In this document: positions 49,953-57,680 of the stretch, in pieces | How positions within the stretch are numbered: position 1 is the first letter of the stretch | Layout: every line of letters begins with the position of its first letter | NCBI GenBank assembly: GCA_038748775.1 | Contig: JBCDIT010000009.1 | Location: forward strand, 62,001 to 126,000 | Origin: DAIQNV01 sp038748775 | GTDB lineage: Bacteria; Planctomycetota; Phycisphaerae; Phycisphaerales; UBA1924 | Direction of reading: 5' to 3' | Length of the DNA: 64,000 nucleotides | The notes under the pieces: model-generated | Seen by the model: the letters and a program-made list of their open reading frames with translations, nothing else | Told to the model about the DNA's origin: nothing | Database searches by the model: none | Position numbers and translations under genes: made by a program

Positions 49953-51818
49953 TTACGGAGCGGGACTCTCCGAAGCCAAGCGGATCGCTCGCTCCAGATC
50001 GCGTCGCCCGAACGGTCGAGCGAGCACGTACCCGGGCACACCCTGCCCGATCGACTCTGGTGACTCCGCGAGCAACACCACCGTGACCCCCTCACGGTCG
50101 GCACACGCCCGCGCCACCTCAGCCGAAGCCTCTTGATCTGCATCGAAGGAGATCAACGCCAAGGCCGGTTCTTCTTCCGATTCGACCCAGGCTCGGAGCC
50201 CGGTCGCGGCTGTGAACTGGTCGACGACGTAGCCCATCGTGCGGAGCAAGAGCGTGAGCACACTCCGGACGTGCTCGTTGGGCTCGAGGAGCAAAGCCCG
50301 TCCGCCGAAGATCGAGCCCGAGTCTTGCGGCTCGTGCTTTCCCTCCTCGCTGGCTCGCGGAAAGGTCAACGAGAACGTCGTGCCACGGCCGACCTCGCTG
50401 CTGACATCGATCAGGCCTCCCATCTCCTCGACGATGCCTTGGATCATCGAAAGGCCCAGCCCGGTGCCCTGCCCTCTGGGTTTCGTCGTGAAGTAGGGCT
50501 CAAAGATCCGCGAACACACGGCTTCCGACATCCCGACCCCGGTGTCGGACACCGACAATGTCGTCATCGTCGGGTCGTCCGGGGCGACGCCGGTCGAGAT
50601 GGCGAGCACGCCCCCGCTCCGCATCGCGTCCCGTGCGTTCAGCGCGAGGTTCATCACGACCTGCTGCACGCGGGTTTCATCACCCAGCACCACTGCCACG
50701 CCGTCGGGCGCGAGGTTGGTCTTCATTTCGATGCCCGCCGGGAGCGCCCGGTGGGTGATCGCGAAAGTGCGTCGCACAATGTCGGCGAGGTCGACCGATT
50801 CACGCTGGGCGGGGCGTTTGCGGGTGTAGGTCAGCAACGCCTGGGTGATCGATCCGGCTTGGTCGGCCGCCTCCAAGATCCGCGCGAGCGGTTCGGACGC
50901 CTCGTGATCGTCGGGCACCGATTTCGAGGCGAGCTTGGCGAACGCCTGGATCGCGATCGTGAGGTTGTTGAAATCGTGCGCAACACCCCCCGCGAGGCTC
51001 CCGATCGCCTCCATCTTCTGGCTTTGCCGGAGTTGCTCGTCGCGTTCTCGGAGGCTCCGCTCCGCGGCGATCCGCTCGGTGATGTCGTGCGCGATGAGCA
51101 CCGTGCGAGCCCCGTCTTCGGGGCGATCGCCGACGATCGGCGCGACGCGGACCGCGAACACCCGCTCCGTTCCCGAGTCCGAGTCGACGCCGGCGCACTC
51201 GAAGTCGACGGGGGCTCCTTGCTCCAGACACGTACCAACGTGCATCGCGTGGGTCTCCCCGGATGTCGTCGGGGGCAGCAGCGACGCGATGTCGCAAGGC
51301 TGCTCTATGACGCCTCGGTTGGACGTGATCACCCGGCCGTCGGGGGCCACTTCCGCGATCAAGTCCGGTGCGTGCGTCACGATCGACTCGAGCTTCCGCA
51401 GCGCCGCGGCCATCTGCTGCTCGGCAAACTCGCGCAACCCTCGGTGGGTTGCGACGACGAGTTCCGAAGCGTCGCGGCCCTTCTCCAGATAGGCAAACGC
51501 CCCCAGGTTGACAGCGTCTTTCGCCGTCTCGAGGTCGGCGAATCCGGTGTTGATGATCACCCGAGAGCGGGGCGCCGCGTCCAACACACGCTGAATCAGG
51601 TGAGATCCCTCGTCGTCGGGGAGTCTTAGATCCAGGATCACGACCGCGATCTCGGACCCCTCGAGCGCCTCGACTGCCTCCGCCGCGTTGGAGGCACCGA
51701 TCGCATGGACGCCCTCGACGGAGAGCAGCTCGAGGATCAGATTGAGTTGGATCGAATCGTCATCGACCGCCAAAACGGTCGCTTCGAGGGCGTTCTGAAG
51801 GGTCTGCACAGGCGACAT
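49953..51818 (-). CDS. Hybrid histidine kinase with N-terminal receiver and degenerate C-terminal receiver
   Basis: This 621-residue protein has an N-terminal receiver (about residues 12-130, acceptor Asp63 in ILDLRLPDDEG), a PAS-like region (about 145-265), a His kinase core with H box His281 in GGVAHDFNN, N box (NLALNARDAM), G boxes (GVGMSE, GQGTGLGLSM), and a C-terminal receiver-like domain (about 500-621) whose Lys is replaced (LARPFGRRDL instead of KPF). No membrane segment is visible. It diverges from infA by 124 bases. The receiver input may come from another kinase. The C-terminal domain may be a binding site only. The ATG follows GAGGAG. Confidence 0.88.
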   Translation of the reverse strand: MSPVQTLQNALEATVLAVDDDSIQLNLILELLSVEGVHAIGASNAAEAVEALEGSEIAVVILDLRLPDDEGSHLIQRVLDAAPRSRVIINTGFADLETAKDAVNLGAFAYLEKGRDASELVVATHRGLREFAEQQMAAALRKLESIVTHAPDLIAEVAPDGRVITSNRGVIEQPCDIASLLPPTTSGETHAMHVGTCLEQGAPVDFECAGVDSDSGTERVFAVRVAPIVGDRPEDGARTVLIAHDITERIAAERSLRERDEQLRQSQKMEAIGSLAGGVAHDFNNLTIAIQAFAKLASKSVPDDHEASEPLARILEAADQAGSITQALLTYTRKRPAQRESVDLADIVRRTFAITHRALPAGIEMKTNLAPDGVAVVLGDETRVQQVVMNLALNARDAMRSGGVLAISTGVAPDDPTMTTLSVSDTGVGMSEAVCSRIFEPYFTTKPRGQGTGLGLSMIQGIVEEMGGLIDVSSEVGRGTTFSLTFPRASEEGKHEPQDSGSIFGGRALLLEPNEHVRSVLTLLLRTMGYVVDQFTAATGLRAWVESEEEPALALISFDADQEASAEVARACADREGVTVVLLAESPESIGQGVPGYVLARPFGRRDLERAIRLASESPAP

Positions 51819-51942
51819 GGAACTCCTCGTGACTGGACCGGCCCGCCGGCCCGCTGAGCGGCTAGACTCTCCGCCCCCCGGGACCGCACCTGACGGAGCG
51901 TGCGGTTTCGAGTAAGCCCGGTGAAAGGACCTCGGCGACCGC

Positions 51943-52170
51943 ATGCCCAAGCAGGATGATAAGTTCACTGTCGACGCGATCGTGCTCGAAGCGCTGCCCA
52001 ACGCGATGTTCCGCGTGCAGCTCCCGAACGAGCAGAAGTCGGAAATCCTCGCGTACGTCTCTGGCAAGATGCGGAAGCACTACATCCGCATCCTCCCAGG
52101 TGACACCGTAACGGTCGAAATGAGCCCCTACGACCTCACCAAGGGCCGGATTACCTTCCGCGGACGTTGA
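51943..52170 (+). CDS. infA: Translation initiation factor IF-1
   Basis: This 75-residue protein is IF-1, an S1/OB-fold protein that blocks the ribosomal A site during initiation. The sequence DDKFTVDAIVLEALPNAMFRV then the KMRKHYIRILPGDTVTVEMSPYDLTKGRI run (split here) is near-consensus; the conserved Arg/Tyr-rich loop is intact. The start follows GAAAGGACC. It diverges from the hybrid kinase gene and is 9 bases upstream of the MFS gene, but the two need not be functionally linked. Confidence 0.97.
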   Translation: MPKQDDKFTVDAIVLEALPNAMFRVQLPNEQKSEILAYVSGKMRKHYIRILPGDTVTVEMSPYDLTKGRITFRGR

Positions 52171-52179
52171 TCGGTCCGC

Positions 52180-53535
52180 ATGCCTTCCCCATCCCAGCCG
52201 CTCCCGACGCTCGACGAAGCTCCCCGGGATTGGGCGGCTCGGGTGCCGTTCTTCTACGGCTGGGTGATGGTTTGGGTCACCCTGATCCTATTAATGTTCA
52301 GCGGACCTGGGCAGACCTGGCTCCTCGGCCAGTTCACGAACCGGTTTCTCGATGACTTCGGCCTCGATAAGGGGTTCTTCAACATCGGCTACTCGGTCGC
52401 GACTCTGATCGCGAGCCTTCCGATGCCATTCCTCGGCGCTTGGATGGATCGCTTTGGATTGAAGAAAGCGACCATCGCCGCGGCGTTCGTCATCCTCGGC
52501 GCCTCGTTCCTGCTCGCCAATGCGAAGGGCCCGATCGTTCTCTTCACCGCGGTCTTCATGTTCCGACTCGGCGGCCAGGGCGCACTCGCGATGATCTCCG
52601 GTCACGCGATCGCGAAATGGTTCCGCGAACGGCTCGGTGGCGTCGAGGGCATTCGCCATGCGCTCAACGGGGCGTTTATCTCGATCGCGCCTCCGTTCGT
52701 TGTCGCTCTCATCGCCGCGACCGGTTGGCGACCGGCCATCGTCATCGTCGGCGTCATCACCGTCCTTGTCATCGTCCCGATGATGATCTTCCTGTTCCGA
52801 GAGTCGCCGGCGGCCATCGGTCAGGAAATCGACGGGGGCGAGATGAGACGTGGCGCCAAGGTCAAGCCGGATAGGGGGGTGAGGCAGAGTCTCACCCTTC
52901 GCCAGGCGATCAAAACCAGGGCGTTCTGGGTGCTCAGCCTCACGCCTTGCGTCGCGGTGATGGCCTCGACCGCGGTCCTTTTGAACCTCCAGCCGATGAT
53001 GTCAGAAGTCGGTGTCAATGAGGAGCGTTCGGCGATTCTGTTCACCGTCTTTGCCGGCGTGAACGTCCCGTTGCAGTTCTTCTTCGGGTGGCTCGTCGAC
53101 CGCGTCCCGAGTTGGGTCAACGTGATGGTGAGCAACGGCGCGCTCGCGCTCGGCTGCCTCTTGATGGTGGGGCGAGAATGGTGGGCCGTCGCGATTCTGG
53201 CCAACGCCACGCTCGCGTTCTGTCACGGCGCGCTGTGGTCGAGCAACGGCGCCCTCCTCGTGAGGTACTTCGGGCTCGAGCACCAGGGTGCGATCCGCGG
53301 AGTGATGACCAACATCATCCAGGCCGGATCCGCGAGCGGCCCCTTCCTCGTCGGCGCGTTCGTCGCGATCACCGACGCGTACGACTCGGCGCTCGTGTTC
53401 TTCGCGAACCTGGCGGGCGCGATCATGCTCCTCGCGATGACCCTCCGAGAGCCGGACAACGCTGGTCCGCTGGGTCCCGAGGAGCGGGTTGAGGTTGCAA
53501 AGGCTCAGACGGAGATGGACGCCGAAGAGATCTGA
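52180..53535 (+). CDS. MFS transporter, oxalate/formate-antiporter-like
   Basis: This 451-residue protein has twelve predicted membrane segments and the layout of the major facilitator superfamily. The GAWMDRFGLKKATIAA motif after helix 2 is the MFS loop 2-3 signature, and the second half opens with FFGWLVDRVPSW, its equivalent. The nearest types that I can name are the OxlT/monocarboxylate-like carriers, but substrate is not decided. No ribosome site is obvious before ATG 52180, which suggests coupling to infA (9 bases upstream). The tRNA-Glu gene lies on the opposite strand just downstream. Confidence 0.85.
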   Translation: MPSPSQPLPTLDEAPRDWAARVPFFYGWVMVWVTLILLMFSGPGQTWLLGQFTNRFLDDFGLDKGFFNIGYSVATLIASLPMPFLGAWMDRFGLKKATIAAAFVILGASFLLANAKGPIVLFTAVFMFRLGGQGALAMISGHAIAKWFRERLGGVEGIRHALNGAFISIAPPFVVALIAATGWRPAIVIVGVITVLVIVPMMIFLFRESPAAIGQEIDGGEMRRGAKVKPDRGVRQSLTLRQAIKTRAFWVLSLTPCVAVMASTAVLLNLQPMMSEVGVNEERSAILFTVFAGVNVPLQFFFGWLVDRVPSWVNVMVSNGALALGCLLMVGREWWAVAILANATLAFCHGALWSSNGALLVRYFGLEHQGAIRGVMTNIIQAGSASGPFLVGAFVAITDAYDSALVFFANLAGAIMLLAMTLREPDNAGPLGPEERVEVAKAQTEMDAEEI

Positions 53536-53555
53536 AGGGTGTGAAGCCCGGCGAA

Positions 53556-53630
53556 TGACCCCAGGGGGATTCGAACCCCCGTTACCAGGATGAAAACCTG
53601 GTGTCCTGGACCTGACTAGACGATGGGGCC
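53556..53630 (-). tRNA. tRNA-Glu (anticodon TTC)
   Basis: A 75-base cloverleaf reads from 53630 down to 53556. The acceptor stem GGCCCCA pairs with TGGGGTC (one G-T), discriminator A; the anticodon stem CCAGG/CCTGG encloses TTTTCAT with anticodon TTC. The T arm GGGGGTTCGAATCCCCC is complete. No CCA is encoded. Confidence 0.97.
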
Positions 53631-53712
53631 GTCTTGTGGACCGATGGTAGATGGCCTACGACCGCCGGGCCACCCATCGGGGTGATCCAGGCACGCATAG
53701 AGGGGCCAACCA

Positions 53713-54381
53713 TTGCACGTGGACCCAAGATCGCCCATTACGCCCTGGCCGGCACCCAAAGACGCCCCCGCGCTCCTATTCGGCGGCAGCTTTGACCCGC
53801 CGCACCGGGCCCACGCCGAACTCGCGGTCGCGGCCCGCGATCGGGCCATGCCCGACGCGTGGCTCGTCGTCATCCCCGCCTCTCGGAGCCCCCACAAGTC
53901 CGTCGGTCCGGCCGCGAGCGATGAGGACCGCGTCCGCATGCTCGAAATCGCGTTCGCGAACACCACGAGCGTGTCGATTTGGACCGACGAGATCGACCGG
54001 GCCTCCGCCGGAATGCCGAGCTTCTGGTCCAACACCCTCGACCGAGTCTTGGCCGCCCGCCCGGACGGACTCGAAGGCGTGCGGTTTCTCATCGGCGCTG
54101 ATCAGGCGCTCGCGTTCCACCGATGGCACGACGCCGTGAAAGTCCTCCAGCGCTGTCAGCCGGTGGTCATCCCGAGGGGCGAGATCACGTCCGTTGGACA
54201 ACTCTCCGATGCGCTCGAACGCACGCGGGCGTGGTCGGATCGCGATCTCGCCGTCTGGCGAAGGTCGTTCATCGATGTATCACCGATGCGGGTCAGCTCG
54301 ACAAAGGTCCGCGCCGGTACCACCGACGACGTTGACCCCCGCGTTCTCGAATACATCGATGAGCGGGGGTTATACCGCTGA
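53713..54381 (+). CDS. nadD: Nicotinate-nucleotide adenylyltransferase
   Basis: This 222-residue protein is NadD, which adenylates nicotinate mononucleotide in NAD synthesis. The nucleotidyltransferase motif GGSFDPPHRAH is at residues 24-34, and SSTKVRA near 199-205 is the C-terminal ATP-binding motif (ISSTxIR). The start is TTG at 53713, or GTG at 53719; both leave an unusual proline-rich N-terminal 20 residues before the motif. The last 12 bases overlap the convergent PEP-CTERM-like gene. Confidence 0.93.
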   Translation: MHVDPRSPITPWPAPKDAPALLFGGSFDPPHRAHAELAVAARDRAMPDAWLVVIPASRSPHKSVGPAASDEDRVRMLEIAFANTTSVSIWTDEIDRASAGMPSFWSNTLDRVLAARPDGLEGVRFLIGADQALAFHRWHDAVKVLQRCQPVVIPRGEITSVGQLSDALERTRAWSDRDLAVWRRSFIDVSPMRVSSTKVRAGTTDDVDPRVLEYIDERGLYR

Positions 54382-55011
54382 CGAGCGACGACGCGATGTC
54401 GCGATCGTCCCCGCAAACGCCAGGATGGCGAGGCCACCGGGGCTGGGCACCGTCACGCGGAAGTACGCGTCGAAGTTCTGATCCGTGACGACCCCGAACT
54501 GCGACGTCCACTGGTAGAACTGGCCGCCGTCGTAGTTGCCCTGTGTGTCCACCCAGAGGCTGACCGCCGGATCGGTGCGGAACACCACGGCGTAGGTGCT
54601 CCCGGCGACGGTAAACTTGGGATTTGTGCCCTCAAAGCGAGCGGTCAGGAAGGTCGGGGCTCCGTCTTCCAGCCCCGAATAGGTCACGTCCGTGCGAGCG
54701 ACGCGGGTCGCCGTCGCGCTGTTCGGATTCGCGAAATCGTCTTGGTTCGCCGCCGACTCGATCTGCCACACCTCAACGGTCAGGCTCCCCTCCGTCTGGG
54801 TCGGCAAGGCCTGCGACAGCGCGAAGTCGACCGTCTCGATGCGGCCAGTTTCCTCGGCCGTAAAGGTCTGGCCAAGCCAGGTGGTGCCAAACCAGTCAAA
54901 CGCGGTCGGCGCGTTCTCGGTGAGGCTCTCGGCGGCGACAACACCCGCCTGGGCGGTCCCAACAAACGACAGCGAAGCGGCAAAAGCAACAGCGTTTCGA
55001 GCGAGGTTCAT
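54370..55011 (-). CDS. PEP-CTERM-like secreted protein
   Basis: This 213-residue protein has a signal peptide (MNLARNAVAFAASLSFVGTA then AGV), a beta-rich body, and a C-terminal sorting element VPSPGGLAILAFAGTIATSRRR: Pro-rich tripeptide, hydrophobic segment, Arg cluster. It is a PEP-CTERM variant in which PSPG replaces PEP. The family is processed and retained by exosortase-type enzymes; none is in the window. The function is unknown; the body may be a concanavalin-like or beta-sandwich domain. The ATG is preceded by AGGGGA. It overlaps the nadD 3' end. Confidence 0.78.
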   Translation of the reverse strand: MNLARNAVAFAASLSFVGTAQAGVVAAESLTENAPTAFDWFGTTWLGQTFTAEETGRIETVDFALSQALPTQTEGSLTVEVWQIESAANQDDFANPNSATATRVARTDVTYSGLEDGAPTFLTARFEGTNPKFTVAGSTYAVVFRTDPAVSLWVDTQGNYDGGQFYQWTSQFGVVTDQNFDAYFRVTVPSPGGLAILAFAGTIATSRRRSSAV

Positions 55012-55142
55012 GTCCGTATTCCCCTGTTCTGTGCGTCTCAGGACGGCTCGCCGAGACCCCCAACCGGGCACGGTCGAGCGGGGCGACACGTCACGCCCCG
55101 GCCGCAGATGCAGCCGTAACAGAGGTGCCATACAGCCGGCAT

Positions 55143-55168
55143 CAAACCAGCAAAATGGCTTGTTTTTT
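55143..55168 (+). terminator. Terminator-like hairpin on the plus strand
   Basis: CAAACCA and TGGCTTG pair (one mismatch) around GCAAAA and are followed by six T. It would end plus-strand transcription, although no plus-strand gene precedes it for 760 bases. It lies between the metK end and the start of the PEP-CTERM-like gene. Confidence 0.45.
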
Positions 55169-55204
55169 CGGACGATCGTGTCGCGCAGCCCGGAACCGGC
55201 GTGT

Positions 55205-56365
55205 TCAGCTCAACGCGTTCTTGAGCGCGTCGACCTGGTCGGTCCGTTCCCAGGTGAAGAAATTCAAGTTTCCTTCGGTGACCGGCGGGCGACCGAAGTG
55301 GCCGTGCCGAGCCGTGCGATGGAAAATCGGCTTGCGGAGATCGAGCTGTTCGATGATCCCGCGCGGAGTTGTGTCAAAGACGTCCCGGATGGCCTTGGCG
55401 ATTTTGTCGGTGTCGTGCTTTTCAGTGCCGTGGCAGTCGACGTAAATGCTGGTGGGCTCGGCGACTCCGATCGCGTAGCTGAGCTGGATCTCGCATTCGT
55501 CGGCCAGCTCGGCGGCGACGACGTTCTTGGCGATGTAGCGGGCCATGTACGCGGCCGAGCGGTCGACCTTGGTCGGGTCTTTCCCGCTGAATGCCCCGCC
55601 GCCGTGACGCCCACGGCCCCCATAGGTATCGACGATGATCTTGCGTCCGGTGAGGCCCGCGTCGCCGTGGGGCCCGCCGATCTCGAAGCGCCCGGTCGGA
55701 TTGATGTGGGCGGTGATCGAGGGGTTCCACCACTCGCCGAGCACCGGCTTGACGACGTGCTCGATCACCTGCTTTTGCAGTTCGGACTGTCGCTCGTTCC
55801 AGGTGCTGTCGTGCTGTGTCGAGAGGACGACGGTGTCGATCGCCTTGGGTTGCCGGCCCTCGTATTCGACGGTGACCTGACTCTTAGCATCCGGGCGAAG
55901 CCCCGGGATGGTGCCGCGGCGGCGGACGGTCGCCTGCTGCTCCACAAGCCTGTGGCTGAGCTGGATCGGTAAGGGCATCAACTCATCGGTCTCGCGGCAG
56001 GCGAATCCGAACATCATGCCTTGGTCGCCCGCGCCCTCGCGGTCGACGCCCTGGGCGATGTCCGGGCTCTGCTTGTTGAGCGCGACGAGGACGGCGCACG
56101 ACGCGGCATCGAATCGCATGTCGCCATCGGTGTAGCCGATGTCGCGGATCGTGTCGCGGACAGTGTCTTGGATGTCGACGTAGGTGCGGGTCGTCACCTC
56201 GCCCGAAACGACGACCAGGCCGGTGGCCACCATCGTCTCGCAGGCAACGCGGCTGTGCGGATCGTCTTTGAGCAGCGCGTCGAGGATTGCATCGGAGATC
56301 TGATCGCAGACCTTGTCAGGGTGGCCCATCGAAACGGATTCACTGGTGAAGAGGCGACCGGTCAT
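55205..56365 (-). CDS. metK: S-adenosylmethionine synthetase
   Basis: This 386-residue protein makes SAM from methionine and ATP. Signature motifs are GHPDK (residues 14-18), GAGDQGMMFG near 110-119, and the GGGAFSGKDPTKVDRSAAY segment near 255-273 that binds phosphates and metal. Length is typical. The ATG at 56365 has AAGGAG ten bases upstream. No SAM riboswitch was recognised in the 160 bases ahead. It diverges from purM. The last residues carry a normal C terminus. Confidence 0.97.
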   Translation of the reverse strand: MTGRLFTSESVSMGHPDKVCDQISDAILDALLKDDPHSRVACETMVATGLVVVSGEVTTRTYVDIQDTVRDTIRDIGYTDGDMRFDAASCAVLVALNKQSPDIAQGVDREGAGDQGMMFGFACRETDELMPLPIQLSHRLVEQQATVRRRGTIPGLRPDAKSQVTVEYEGRQPKAIDTVVLSTQHDSTWNERQSELQKQVIEHVVKPVLGEWWNPSITAHINPTGRFEIGGPHGDAGLTGRKIIVDTYGGRGRHGGGAFSGKDPTKVDRSAAYMARYIAKNVVAAELADECEIQLSYAIGVAEPTSIYVDCHGTEKHDTDKIAKAIRDVFDTTPRGIIEQLDLRKPIFHRTARHGHFGRPPVTEGNLNFFTWERTDQVDALKNALS

Positions 56366-56528
56366 CGTGTTGCTGCTCCTTGGTTGCGAGGTGGGACACC
56401 GTACCTCGCCGTCGTTTCGCCGGCCGAGCCGTCGATTTTTCATCCGTTGATCCGCATAAATGGATGATCGCCAGACCATAGACCGGGTGACGCTCAGTGG
56501 CGAGCGATTCGGCCGCTACGCTGTCCGT

Positions 56529-57614
56529 GTGTCAGACGCAAAGAACGACGGACCCCTGACGTACGCCGGCACCGGCGTTGATATCGAGGCGGGCGACGAA
56601 GCCGCCCGCCGACTCCTCGGGCACATGCGCCGCACCCATGGTCCGCGGGTGATCGCCAATCCGGGGGGGTTCGCCGGGCTGTTCCGGCTCGACTACAACG
56701 AGCAGTTGTTCAAACGGAACTATCGCGACCCCGTCCTCGTCGCGTGCGCCGACGGTGTGGGCAGCAAAGTCCTGCTCGCCCAGAAGCTCGGGGTTCACGA
56801 CACCGTCGGGATCGATTTGGTCGCGATGAACGTGAACGACCTTGTCGTGCAGGGCGCCGAGCCGCTGATGTTCCTCGACTACATCGGGATCCACAAGGTC
56901 GACCCGGTCGAGATCGAGCGTTTGGTGGCTGGCGTCTCGGAGGGGTGCGAACGAGCCGGGTGTGCCCTGATGGGCGGGGAGACAGCCGAACTGCCGGCGA
57001 TCTACGGAGAGGGCGAGTACGACCTTGCCGGGTTCGCGGTCGGTGTTGTCGAGCTCAAGCGGGCCACCGATCCGGAACGCGTCGAACCGGGCGACGTCGT
57101 CCTGGGCCTCGCGAGCGACGGGGTGCACTCAAACGGGTTCAGCCTCGTCCGCGGCATCATCGAGCACGCCGGGCTGGATCTGAACCGAGGCTATCCGGAT
57201 CTTGATCCCGATCGCACGCTGGGCGAGGTCTTGCTGAGCCCGACACGCATTTATGCGCAGCCCATCGTCAAAATGCTCCGCGAGTACAAGGTGAAGAAGG
57301 TGGTCAGCGGGATGGCGCACGTTACCGGCGGCGGGCTGAGCGGCAACCTCGTGCGCGCGCTGCACGAAAGGGTCGACGCGGTGATCGACGCGAACGCCTG
57401 GGCGACGCTGCCCGTCTTTGAGTTCCTGCAAGAGCAGGGGGGCGTTGAAGACGCTGAGATGGAACGCGTCTTCAACATGGGGATCGGCTACTGCCTCGTC
57501 GTGCGCCCGACGTTCGCGGACGGTGTCGCGGAGAAGCTCCGCAAGTTCGGTGAGACGGTGTTCACGATCGGGACGATCACCGAAGGCTCGGGCGTCGTGC
57601 GATACGACGCTTGA
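56529..57614 (+). CDS. purM: Phosphoribosylformylglycinamidine cyclo-ligase
   Basis: This 361-residue protein is AIR synthetase, the fifth step of purine synthesis, converting FGAM to AIR. It opens TYAGTGVDIEAGDEA; CADGVGSKVL (about residue 76), GIDLVAMNVNDL near 96, GGETAELPAIYGEGEYDLAGF near 155 and HVTGGGLSGN near 287 are the family motifs. I use the GTG at 56529; an ATG at 56460 would add 23 residues outside the family pattern, but is possible. It diverges from metK. Confidence 0.93.
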   Translation: MSDAKNDGPLTYAGTGVDIEAGDEAARRLLGHMRRTHGPRVIANPGGFAGLFRLDYNEQLFKRNYRDPVLVACADGVGSKVLLAQKLGVHDTVGIDLVAMNVNDLVVQGAEPLMFLDYIGIHKVDPVEIERLVAGVSEGCERAGCALMGGETAELPAIYGEGEYDLAGFAVGVVELKRATDPERVEPGDVVLGLASDGVHSNGFSLVRGIIEHAGLDLNRGYPDLDPDRTLGEVLLSPTRIYAQPIVKMLREYKVKKVVSGMAHVTGGGLSGNLVRALHERVDAVIDANAWATLPVFEFLQEQGGVEDAEMERVFNMGIGYCLVVRPTFADGVAEKLRKFGETVFTIGTITEGSGVVRYDA

Positions 57615-57680
57615 CGCCCAAGCCGGGGTCGCTGTCGGCCTTCACCCGGCGCAAAATCACGCTGTCGCGCGAAGACCAAC

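Noticed and set aside
56366..56528. SAM riboswitch ahead of metK
   Set aside because: No K-turn or conserved SAM-I/II core was visible in the divergent gap, only a GC-rich spacer.
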